Positions 1 through 7,170 of a DNA stretch of 64,000 nt are shown piece by piece. The stretch comes from an uncultured Bacteroidia bacterium (GTDB lineage Bacteria > Bacteroidota > Bacteroidia > Bacteroidales > UBA932). The notes beneath the pieces were generated by a model. The model was not told the DNA's origin. It saw only the letters and a list, made by a program, of their open reading frames with translations, and ran no database searches. The first letter of the stretch is position 1. Each line of letters begins with the position of its first letter. The position numbers and the translations under genes were made by a program. The stretch lies in contig CADBFO010000016.1 in the NCBI GenBank assembly GCA_902794005.1, positions 1-64,000 of the forward strand. Reading direction: 5' to 3'.

Positions 1-462
1 GAAGGCCAGATAATCGGCCATAATCTCCTTTTGGAACACCTGTCCGCGCTTGGCGGCCACGGGGGTGGGTTTCCCCTCGTCTATCCAGGCCTTGATTTGG
101 CCCAGGCCGGTATCGAAGCCCACGGCCTGGGCGTCGGTGGTGGACACCTTCATGCCGTTGTACTGCGCCGGATTGTGGCTGGCCGTAATCTGGATGGAGG
201 CGTCAAAACCGTAATTGGCCGTACCGAAATACACCATCGGCGTAGAGCTGAGGCCAATGTCGTACACATCGGCCCCGGCATCGTTGATGCCTCTCAAGAC
301 CGCGTCGTGAATCTCGTCGGAAGAGACGCGGCAGTCCCGGCCCACCAGGACCTTGTCGGCCTTCAGCAGCTGAGGGACGAAATAGCCTACCTTGTATGCG
401 ATATCAAGGTTCCAGTCTTCGCCCCAGACACCGCGGATATCATATGCGTGAAATGCTCCCAT
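1..462 (-). CDS. Phosphomannomutase/phosphoglucomutase, C-terminus cut by window edge
   Basis: Alpha-D-phosphohexomutase that interconverts hexose-1- and hexose-6-phosphates in the cytoplasm, feeding sugar nucleotide synthesis. The first 154 codons are present. Reading from 462, the protein starts MGAFHAYDIRGVWGEDW, with the usual DIRG motif near the N-terminus, and carries the active-site phosphoserine loop TASHNP at residues 93-98 (Ser95) followed by YNGMK. The start is fixed by the ATG 11 nt after the stop of the upstream barrel gene, which suggests co-transcription. The metal-binding, sugar-binding and phosphate-binding domains lie beyond the window. The family is clear; preference for mannose or glucose cannot be told from this part. 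Confidence 0.9.
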   Translation of the reverse strand, partial: MGAFHAYDIRGVWGEDWNLDIAYKVGYFVPQLLKADKVLVGRDCRVSSDEIHDAVLRGINDAGADVYDIGLSSTPMVYFGTANYGFDASIQITASHNPAQYNGMKVSTTDAQAVGFDTGLGQIKAWIDEGKPTPVAAKRGQVFQKEIMADYLAF

Positions 463-473
463 GGCGTTCGGTT

Positions 474-1760
474 TTAGAAGTTGAATTTGGTCATGCAGAT
501 GAAACGGTGGTTCAGCACCCAGTGGGGCGCCGCCGCGGCAGCGCCGGGGGCGGGACGCCGCTGCAGGCCGCGGCTGTCGAAGTCACCGGTTCCGAACTCG
601 GCGGCCGTGAGGTTGTACTCCAGCGACAGCGTGAATTTGCCGAGGTTCCAGGCCACGGTGGGCGTGGCGCGGAAGGCCTGCTGGATCTTGGTGTCGGCCG
701 AGGTGTTCAGCCACATGCGATTGTCGGCCAGCTCCTTGGTGGTGCCCAGCTGCTTCATGTAGCCCAGCATGGCCATCACCTGGAACTTCTTTCCATAGGA
801 GAAGCTCACGAAGGAGGCCCAGTCCTGCATGGGGGTGTATTCGATGGTGCCGTCCTGGTTGAAGGAATGCACGCCATAGCCGGACAGGAGGTTCAGGTGT
901 TCCCCGCCCTGGGCCAGGATGGTTTTGGCCTTGAGCTGGAACAAGCCCTTGGTATATTGGGCATACAGGAACGGGGAGAAGGTGGTCATGAGGCTTTTCA
1001 CCTCGATGGTCTTTCCGCCGCCGTCCAGCACCCGCCAGTCGGTAAGGGTACGGTAAGGACGGATATTGGTCATGTCCAGGCCGACCCGGCCCAGGAAAGC
1101 ATCACTCTTGTAGGAAAGGCCCAGATACAGCTCCGGAAGACCGTACTTGTAGTAATCCTTGCTCTTGCCGACAGGGCCGGTGGGCAGATAGTGGTTCAGG
1201 TACAGAAGGCTGGCCGTGAGAGTGAGGCCGGAACCCAGGTTCACGTCGGCCGTGATCTGCGGGCTGCGGTTGAAGGGATTGAACGGGGCGCCGGTTTCCA
1301 GGTTGTTCATATGGGGCATGTCGGCGGCCATGGGGTGCCAGGCCTGGCCCAGGGTGAGCGTCACGGGATTGTCGTCCCAACTGAGTTTCATGAAGGCCTG
1401 CCGGAGGCGCAGGACGGGCGTAGAGCCGCTGAGGGTATAGAAATCCGCCTCCACCTTGCCGGAGACGCCCATGGTTCCCCACTTGTAGCCGGAGATGTCC
1501 AGGCCCAGGCGGGTGGTCAGGGAAAGGAAGCGCCAGTTGAACCCGGCGTTCTGGTCATAGCCGTCCTTCATGGAAACATCCTTGGGCATGTAGAAATAGA
1601 GGTCTTCGGTGCCGGCGTTCACGGCGCGGCTGTCGGCTACCAGATAGTTGCGGATAAAGCCATAGAACTTGAAATGGGCAGGTTTCTGCTCGGGGGCCTG
1701 CGCAAAAGCGGCGCCACCCGTGAGCAGCACTGCCAATGTTATGAACAAAACTTTTCTCAT
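474..1760 (-). CDS. Outer-membrane beta-barrel (porin-like) protein
   Basis: Predicted outer-membrane barrel of 428 residues. The start at 1760 (MRKVLFITLAVLLTGG) gives a clear Sec signal peptide ending AFAQA; the in-frame extension further upstream has no signal character and runs through a hairpin-rich intergenic segment, so it is rejected. The mature part is rich in alternating aromatic/polar strands (HFKFYGFIRNYLVADSR, LRLRQAFMKLSWDD, LTLGQAWHPMAADMP) and ends in Phe (MTKFNF), typical of BAM substrates. It resembles porin-like proteins common in Bacteroides, but no substrate can be named. It lies between an SLC13 transporter and a phosphohexomutase on the same strand, possibly one uptake and utilisation unit. 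Confidence 0.75.
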   Translation of the reverse strand: MRKVLFITLAVLLTGGAAFAQAPEQKPAHFKFYGFIRNYLVADSRAVNAGTEDLYFYMPKDVSMKDGYDQNAGFNWRFLSLTTRLGLDISGYKWGTMGVSGKVEADFYTLSGSTPVLRLRQAFMKLSWDDNPVTLTLGQAWHPMAADMPHMNNLETGAPFNPFNRSPQITADVNLGSGLTLTASLLYLNHYLPTGPVGKSKDYYKYGLPELYLGLSYKSDAFLGRVGLDMTNIRPYRTLTDWRVLDGGGKTIEVKSLMTTFSPFLYAQYTKGLFQLKAKTILAQGGEHLNLLSGYGVHSFNQDGTIEYTPMQDWASFVSFSYGKKFQVMAMLGYMKQLGTTKELADNRMWLNTSADTKIQQAFRATPTVAWNLGKFTLSLEYNLTAAEFGTGDFDSRGLQRRPAPGAAAAAPHWVLNHRFICMTKFNF

Positions 1761-1866
1761 AATCGTTAACTTGTTTTCCCCGGAGGCACTTCGGAGGCCG
1801 AAGGCCGACCCAGGGGGTTTGGGGGACCAGGCCCCCAATGGGTCGAAGACCCTTTTCCCGTTTGCG
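1761..1866. repeat. Intergenic nested inverted repeats (hairpin-rich spacer)
   Basis: The 106-bp gap between two same-strand genes holds three stacked inverted repeats: CTTCGG/CCGAAG around 1789-1803; GACCCA at 1807-1812 against TGGGTC at 1839-1844, enclosing GGGGG/CCCCC at 1821-1825 and 1832-1836; and CCCGTTTG at 1857-1864 against CAAACGGG at 1872-1879, which straddles the stop codon of the upstream transporter. None is followed by a T-tract on either strand, so these are not typical intrinsic terminators. They may be a processing or attenuation structure, or a dispersed repeat. Confidence 0.6.
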
Positions 1867-3312
1867 TCAGGCAAACGGGAAGAGTTTGGTGAGCCAGAAA
1901 TAACCCAGGACAAAACCGATCAGGCCGATGATCAGGCCCACCTTGGTCATATCCTTGGTCTCTACCATGCCCGTGGCCGATGCGATGGCATTCGGAGGCG
2001 TGGAGATGGGGAACAGCATGGCGATGGAGGCGCACACGGCGATGAAGATGATCATGGCGGAGGTGCCGCCCATGGCCAGGAACTCGGCGTTGTTGGCGGC
2101 GGCCGGATCGGCCATGCCGTTGGCCACCACGATCAGGATGGGGATGAGCAGGGCGGCCGTAGCGGAGTTGGAAATGAAGTTACTCAGCAGATAGCAGACC
2201 AGACCGGCCACGACAAGCACCAGCACCACGCTCATGCTGCCGAACGGAATGGCCTGGATCAGGACCTTGGCCAGACCGGTGTCCTGCAGGCAATAACCCA
2301 GGGCGAAGCCTCCGGCCACCAGCCAAAGCACGTTCCAGTTGATTTCCTTGATTTCTTCCTTGCCGAACAACCCCGTAGCGGTGAATACACCCAGCGGAAT
2401 CAGGGCGACAATATTGGAATTGATATGGGTAATCTGCTCGGTAGCCCACAGCAGGATGGTACCCACGAAAGTAACCCACACGACATACAGTTTCCAGTCT
2501 TTCTTCACCTTGCTTTCCGGGATTTCCAGCACCAGCTTTTTGGTTTTGAACGGGAACATGAAACGCAGAAGAACCCAGGCGATCAAAATCATGATAATCA
2601 CATAGGGAATCATGTGAACGCACCATTCACCGAAGCCCACATCGATACCGGCCTGCTCCAGGGCGCCCTTGGCCGTAGCATTGGGGGGCGTGCCGATGGG
2701 CGTGCCGATACCGCCCAGATTGGCTGCCACGGGGATGGACAGGGCCAGGCCGACCTTGCCCTTGTCGTCGGCCGGAAGTTTGGAAAGCACCGGAGTGAGA
2801 AGGGCCAGCATCATGGCGGCGGTGGCGGTGTTGCTCATGAACATGGAGAACACGGAAATCATGATGAGGAAGCCCAGCAGGACAATTTCCGGCTTGGTTC
2901 CGAAGAGTTTCAGGAGGGCTCTCGCAAGGGTGACGTCCAGGCCATACTTCTCGGCCATGATGGCCAGTACGAAACCGCCCAGGAACAGCATCACCACGGG
3001 GTCTGCCATGGAGGACATGATACGGGCATAAGGAACCAGCGTACCATACTGCGGATCACAGAACAGGCCGATACCCTTGTTGGAGATGGTCAAAAGGGCG
3101 ATGACGATAACCAGCAGGGAGGTAGACCAGTTGGGAATGATTTCGAAGATCCACATGAGCGCTGCGAAAACGAACAGGGCGATGACCCGCTGCTGAACCA
3201 CGGTGAGAGCCTCGATACCGAAGAAGGATACGGGCACCGCCCAGAGGAAAACGGTGACGGCCACCACAAGCGGCAGGAACACCCAATACTTGAGATTGAA
3301 CTTCTTAGCCAT
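1867..3312 (-). CDS. SLC13/DASS family sodium:anion (dicarboxylate) symporter
   Basis: Inner-membrane secondary transporter of 481 residues in the divalent anion:Na+ symporter family, which imports succinate, malate, citrate or sulfate with sodium. About 11-12 hydrophobic segments are visible. The two family SNT-type motifs that line the sodium/carboxylate site are present (MSNTATAAMMLALLTPVL and FISNSATAALLIPILI), as is a GIGTPIGTPPNA loop. The start ATG at 3312 lies 12 nt after the M49-like gene, so the two are probably co-transcribed. The precise substrate is not visible; dicarboxylate is the common guess. Confidence 0.88.
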   Translation of the reverse strand: MAKKFNLKYWVFLPLVVAVTVFLWAVPVSFFGIEALTVVQQRVIALFVFAALMWIFEIIPNWSTSLLVIVIALLTISNKGIGLFCDPQYGTLVPYARIMSSMADPVVMLFLGGFVLAIMAEKYGLDVTLARALLKLFGTKPEIVLLGFLIMISVFSMFMSNTATAAMMLALLTPVLSKLPADDKGKVGLALSIPVAANLGGIGTPIGTPPNATAKGALEQAGIDVGFGEWCVHMIPYVIIMILIAWVLLRFMFPFKTKKLVLEIPESKVKKDWKLYVVWVTFVGTILLWATEQITHINSNIVALIPLGVFTATGLFGKEEIKEINWNVLWLVAGGFALGYCLQDTGLAKVLIQAIPFGSMSVVLVLVVAGLVCYLLSNFISNSATAALLIPILIVVANGMADPAAANNAEFLAMGGTSAMIIFIAVCASIAMLFPISTPPNAIASATGMVETKDMTKVGLIIGLIGFVLGYFWLTKLFPFA

Positions 3313-3324
3313 TATTTTGATACT

Positions 3325-4923
3325 TTATCTTTCGTAGGTTAAACGGATATCCACGGGGATCTTTTCCAGTTCCAGGTTCACGATATCGGCCTTGATGGTG
3401 GAGGCCACCACGGCATACTTGTTTACGAACTCGGTGGCGGCGGCCAGGTCGCCGGTTGCCTGCAATTTCAGGATTACGGCGCCGAGGGATGCGATGGCCT
3501 GCTCCGTCCGGGCATAATCAATGCCATATTTGCCGGAAGCCTTGCGCGTAATGCCGCCCTGCTCCAACAGATAGTTGTAGATGATGAGGTTGCCACGACC
3601 GGTGGCATCACCGAAACCGAAGCGGGAAGAGCGGATGACATTGGCCACGAAGGTGGCAAGCACATCCTGCTTCATGATGAGGGCATCCACCCGGTGGGCG
3701 GCCACCTCCTGGGCGCACAGATAGACGCCGATTACATTGGATTTGGCCTTTTCCAAGGTGAGGGCCTCGTTGCCCAGCGCCTCGGCGACGGTTCCCTTTC
3801 CGGTGACAGTCTCCTTCACGCCCAATCCCTTGGCCACCTCACGGAATACAATGTTCCAATAGAAGGCGCTGGCGTCCAGATGAGCCTGGTCGGTCCCTTC
3901 GAACAGAAGCATGCCGGCCGGGAAGACGATCCGGTTGAACTTTTCCCGGATGATATTGTCAAACAGGATGGTACGGGTGCCGAATTCTTCCTGGACCCGG
4001 GTGTCGTAAGGGAAATTGATGGCGATCACCTTGTAACCGGCGTTGGCATAACCGCCATAGTAAAGGACATCGCAGGAGAAGATGTTGGACCCCGCTCCGG
4101 GGACAAAAGAATGGTAGGAAGGATCGCCGGGAAGGGACGCCTGCAGCTCGGGAAGGCGGGCCGACAGGGCGTTCAGCGAGGCCGTGCGGTCCAGGTTCTT
4201 CAGGAGCACGTAGGCGCCATAGGAAGCCTTGATGCCGTAGAGTTCATCGTCGATGGTCTCGTTGGGGCCGATTACCAGATCCATTTTGCTGTCGGTCATT
4301 GCCAGCCAGGCCTTTTCGCTTTCATAGTAGTCGTCGGTGAGCAGGGCATCGGCCTTCTTGAGAAGATAGTCGCGCACGCTGGCCTTGATGGTAATGTCGG
4401 CGGCCGCACGGAGCAAATCCGCCATCTTCTGCACCTGCTCTTTATAAGCATCATGGTACCAGACGGTCTCCAACGCTCCGTTTTCCTTACGGCGGATCAG
4501 GGTATAAGGACTGTATTTGGCATCGTCCTTGAGGGATTTGAATTCCTCATCGGTCATGTCGGCAGGATAGAAGTTTGCGCCTGCGGGCTTGGAACCGTAG
4601 CCGGGCAGGAACGCCTCCTTGTCAATGCGGTTCCAAGGACCGTAGTTCACTTCCGCAAAGGTCCGGAATGCCGGATCTTTCAAGTCGGCGAACGCCTCCT
4701 TGGATCCGAAACTCTGATCCCAGTAGATGGCGTCGGCCTGGTCTGCCGCGAAACGATACAGGTTCAGAACTTCCTTGCCATTATCGGTGATTCCTGAAAG
4801 GTCCGGAGCAGGAATGGTCACCAGCGCATAATTCTCCAGCAGTCGTTCCCCTTTGGACTTGGGAGAGGAACAGGACGCCACCACAAGGGCTGCCAGACAA
4901 AGCACGATTGAGAATTTTCTCAT
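3325..4923 (-). CDS. Peptidase M49 (DPP III)-like lipoprotein with degraded zinc motif
   Basis: Predicted envelope lipoprotein of 532 residues. The start at 4923 gives a signal peptide with a lipobox (LVVASC, Cys18). The body matches the dipeptidyl-peptidase III-like family in landmarks I recognise: NYGPWNRI near 93-100, KPAGANFYPADMT near 112-124 and the INFPYD region near 303. Where active relatives have a zinc-binding HExxH followed by GLG, this protein reads R361-E-V-A-K365-GLG, so both histidines are lost, while the downstream Glu of the second motif (LEKAKSNVIG, Glu391) is kept. It therefore looks like a catalytically inactive member, perhaps a peptide-binding protein. The family assignment is from memory of motifs, not a search. 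Confidence 0.65.
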   Translation of the reverse strand: MRKFSIVLCLAALVVASCSSPKSKGERLLENYALVTIPAPDLSGITDNGKEVLNLYRFAADQADAIYWDQSFGSKEAFADLKDPAFRTFAEVNYGPWNRIDKEAFLPGYGSKPAGANFYPADMTDEEFKSLKDDAKYSPYTLIRRKENGALETVWYHDAYKEQVQKMADLLRAAADITIKASVRDYLLKKADALLTDDYYESEKAWLAMTDSKMDLVIGPNETIDDELYGIKASYGAYVLLKNLDRTASLNALSARLPELQASLPGDPSYHSFVPGAGSNIFSCDVLYYGGYANAGYKVIAINFPYDTRVQEEFGTRTILFDNIIREKFNRIVFPAGMLLFEGTDQAHLDASAFYWNIVFREVAKGLGVKETVTGKGTVAEALGNEALTLEKAKSNVIGVYLCAQEVAAHRVDALIMKQDVLATFVANVIRSSRFGFGDATGRGNLIIYNYLLEQGGITRKASGKYGIDYARTEQAIASLGAVILKLQATGDLAAATEFVNKYAVVASTIKADIVNLELEKIPVDIRLTYER

Positions 4924-4952
4924 AAGGTTTATAATAATATCAGTTAAGCCTA

Positions 4953-4960
4953 CAAAGGTA
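4953..4960 (-). promoter_or_regulatory. -7 promoter box (TACCTTTG) for the M49-like/SLC13/barrel unit
   Basis: On the minus strand TACCTTTG matches the Bacteroidota TAnnTTTG -7 box and lies about 30 nt upstream of the start at 4923. No convincing -33 TTTG is visible. It would drive the M49-like gene and probably the downstream transporter, barrel and mutase. Confidence 0.6.
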
Positions 4961-4995
4961 ATCATTTCCTTTGAGATAACCTTGCTTTTATCAGC

Positions 4996-5030
4996 AAAAA
5001 AACGGTGCCCCATGCTGAAATGAGGCACCG
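4996..5030 (-). terminator. Intrinsic terminator of gdhA
   Basis: On the minus strand a perfect 7-bp stem (CGGTGCC/GGCACCG, 5003-5009 with 5024-5030) and a 14-nt loop is followed directly by seven T residues. It begins about 20 nt after the gdhA stop codon. Confidence 0.9.
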
Positions 5031-5050
5031 CAGAATGAATCGTTTTCGGC

Positions 5051-6394
5051 TTAGATGGTTCCCTGCTCAAGCATGGCGGTGGCAACCTTCATGAAGCCGG
5101 CGATGTTGGCGCCCTTCACATAGTCCACGCTGCCGTCCGGCTGGGTGCCGTACTTGACGCACTGCTCGTGAATGCTCTTCATGATGAAATGGAGCTTTTC
5201 GTCCACTTCCTTGGCGTCCCAGGAGATATGCTCGGCGTTCTGGGTCATTTCCAGACCGCTGGTGGCGACACCACCGGCGTTCACGGCCTTGCCGGGAGCG
5301 AAGAGGATACCGTTGTGCTGGAAGAAGTGAATGGCACCGGGCTGGCAGCCCATGTTGGACACTTCGCAGCAGCACCAGCAGCCGTTGGCCTTCAGTTCCT
5401 TGGCGTCATCCTCGGAGAGTTCGTTCTGGAAAGCGCAAGGGAGCGCGATGTCCACGGGAACGCTCCAGGACTTCTTGCCGGCGGTGAACTTGGCCAGGCC
5501 GGGGAACTTGTCGGCCATATCCTGTACCTTGTTGCGGTTGGAAGCGCGCATTTCCAGCATGTAGTCGATCATTTCCGGGGTGATGCCGTCGGGAATTTCG
5601 CAAACCCCGTCGGGACCGGAGATGGCAACCACCTTGGCGCCCAGTTCGCGGGCCTTGGTGGCAGCGCCCCAGGCCACGTTGCCGAAGCCGGACAGAGCCA
5701 CTTTCTTGCCCTTGATGTCCTTTCCGGCCTTCTGGAGAAGGTGCTGGGTGAAATAGAGGGCACCGAAACCGGTGGCCTCCGGACGGAGGATACTGCCGCC
5801 CCAGGTGCTGCCCTTGCCGGTGAGAACGCCGGTATTGTACTGGCGGGCCAGCTTCTTGTACATGCCATAGAGGTAACCGATTTCACGGCCGCCCACACCT
5901 ACGTCACCGGCAGGGATGTCCTGGTCGGGGCCGATGCAGTTCCACAGCTCCAGCATGAAAGCCTGGCAGAAGCGCATGATTTCGTCGTTGGACTTGCCCA
6001 CGGGGTCAAAGTCGGAGCCGCCCTTGGCGCCGCCCATCGGCAGGGTGGTGAGGGCATTCTTGAAAGTCTGTTCAAAGCCCAGGAATTTGAGCATGGAAGG
6101 CGTTACGGCCTTGTGGAAGCGGAGACCTCCTTTATAGGGACCGATGGCACTGTTGAACTGGATGCGATAGCCGGTGTTGGTCTGGACTTCGCCCTTGTCG
6201 TCGATCCAGGTGACGCGGAATGTAAAAATGCGGTCCGGTTCCACCAGACGCTCCACGATCTTGGCTTTTTCAAATTCGGGGTGCTGATTGTAAACATCCT
6301 CGATGGATTCCAGAACCTCCTGAACAGCCTGCAGGTACTCTTTCTCCAGCGGATACTTGGCCTGAAGGCGTGCCATGATGTCAGTCGTTTTCAT
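5051..6394 (-). CDS. gdhA: NADP-type glutamate dehydrogenase
   Basis: Cytoplasmic glutamate dehydrogenase of 447 residues, the usual length of the hexameric NADP-dependent class, which makes glutamate from 2-oxoglutarate and ammonium. Visible landmarks are GPYKGGLRFH, the catalytic-lysine region LPMGGAKGGSDFDP, the PAGDVGVGGREIGYLYG segment and the dinucleotide-binding VALSGFGNVAWGAATKARELGAKVVAISG. The gene stands alone between its own promoter (box in the loop of the 6435-6484 stem) and its own terminator. Confidence 0.97.
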   Translation of the reverse strand: MKTTDIMARLQAKYPLEKEYLQAVQEVLESIEDVYNQHPEFEKAKIVERLVEPDRIFTFRVTWIDDKGEVQTNTGYRIQFNSAIGPYKGGLRFHKAVTPSMLKFLGFEQTFKNALTTLPMGGAKGGSDFDPVGKSNDEIMRFCQAFMLELWNCIGPDQDIPAGDVGVGGREIGYLYGMYKKLARQYNTGVLTGKGSTWGGSILRPEATGFGALYFTQHLLQKAGKDIKGKKVALSGFGNVAWGAATKARELGAKVVAISGPDGVCEIPDGITPEMIDYMLEMRASNRNKVQDMADKFPGLAKFTAGKKSWSVPVDIALPCAFQNELSEDDAKELKANGCWCCCEVSNMGCQPGAIHFFQHNGILFAPGKAVNAGGVATSGLEMTQNAEHISWDAKEVDEKLHFIMKSIHEQCVKYGTQPDGSVDYVKGANIAGFMKVATAMLEQGTI

Positions 6395-6434
6395 TTTGCA
6401 GAATTGATTTTAGTGTTATGGTTATAAATAAAAA

Positions 6435-6484
6435 GGAATTCGCTTTAATTCCGTTACAAATGTAAAGAAATTAAAGCGAATTCC
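6435..6484 (-). terminator. 16-bp stem terminator of ompH, with gdhA promoter box in the loop
   Basis: A perfect 16-bp inverted repeat (6435-6450 with 6469-6484) and 18-nt loop lies after ompH and is followed on the minus strand by a T-rich tract (CCTTTTTATTT), so it looks like an intrinsic terminator. Its loop holds TACATTTG, a -7 box reading toward gdhA, and the first arm is preceded by TTG at -33-like spacing (about 20 nt). Confidence 0.75.
6457..6464 (-). promoter_or_regulatory. -7 promoter box (TACATTTG) for gdhA
   Basis: TACATTTG on the minus strand, with a TTG about 20 nt upstream, fits the Bacteroidota -33/-7 promoter. The expected transcript start near 6449 would give a leader of about 55 nt and would leave out most of the upstream arm of the hairpin. 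Confidence 0.7.
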
Positions 6485-6501
6485 CAACTAAATTTCAAAA
6501 C

Positions 6502-7074
6502 TTATTTTGCGGCGGCAGTCTGAGCGGCCTCTGCCTTGGCCTGAAGTTCGGCCTGGAGGCTTTCCAGGGTGCGGCCGGCAGGGATATTCAGCGCCTTCCG
6601 GGCGTCGGCGGTGAGATCCACCACCTTGGACTCATCGAAGTAAATGGCCTGGGAGGCATCGAACAGGATGGTGATGCCTTTGGCTTTGGCGAGGTCCGAC
6701 ACAGCCTTGTTGGCCTTCTCCTGAATGGGAGCGGTGAGCTGGTTCTGCTGCTGCTGGAGTTCCTGGGAAATGGACTGCTGGAATTCCTGGATGCGGTTCT
6801 GGATTTCCATCAGTTCACGCTCCTTGCTTTCCTTGATGGCAGCCGTCCACGTGGACTGCTTCTGCTGATATTGGCTCATCTTTCCCTGATATTCCTCCAA
6901 CATGGCGGAATAGGTTTCATCGGCCTCTTTCTGGGAAGCGGCGATGGTTTCACGGGCTGCATCCATTTCGGGCATGAGCATCACGAGTTCACTGAAGTTT
7001 ACTTTGCCGATGGTCTGGGCAGAGACGGTTAAGCTGGCAAATGCCGCAAGGGCGATAACAAAGATTTTTTTCAT
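6502..7074 (-). CDS. ompH: OmpH/Skp-family periplasmic chaperone
   Basis: Periplasmic holdase for unfolded outer-membrane proteins, 190 residues. The start at 7074 (MKKIFVIALAAFASLTVSAQ) gives a signal peptide; the in-frame upstream extension covers a dispersed repeat and is rejected. The mature protein has the Skp plan: a short beta segment (TIGKVNFSELVMLMPEMDAARETI), a long Q/E/K-rich coiled coil (about 55-115) forming the tentacles, and a return segment ITILFDASQAIYFDESKVVDLT. It follows bamA, the usual order in the phylum, and is ended by the 6435-6484 stem. Confidence 0.9.
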   Translation of the reverse strand: MKKIFVIALAAFASLTVSAQTIGKVNFSELVMLMPEMDAARETIAASQKEADETYSAMLEEYQGKMSQYQQKQSTWTAAIKESKERELMEIQNRIQEFQQSISQELQQQQNQLTAPIQEKANKAVSDLAKAKGITILFDASQAIYFDESKVVDLTADARKALNIPAGRTLESLQAELQAKAEAAQTAAAK

Positions 7075-7117
7075 ATCAATAATAGTTGTTTTGTTTTCGA
7101 TACAGATTCTTCTTAGT

Positions 7118-7143
7118 TTCTTCACTTCGTTCAGAATGACAGG
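7118..7143 (-). repeat. Dispersed 26-bp intergenic repeat, copy 1
   Basis: These 26 bases are identical to 46246-46271. On the minus strand the repeat begins CCTGTCATTCTGAACGAAG and ends GAA. Both copies lie in short gaps between minus-strand genes, in the same orientation. The sequence contains no open coding signal. Confidence 0.75.
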
Positions 7144-7170
7144 AATTATGCTTTCAAATACCATACCTTT

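Noticed and set aside
396..1769. Long open frame on the plus strand opposite the porin-like gene
   Set aside because: It is the antisense shadow of a high-GC gene; composition is His/Gly/Val-rich with no family similarity, while the minus-strand product has a signal peptide and barrel pattern.
1669..3342. 557-codon plus-strand frame opposite the SLC13 transporter
   Set aside because: His/Gly/Asp/Gln-rich antisense translation of a hydrophobic membrane protein; no motif or ribosome-binding context.
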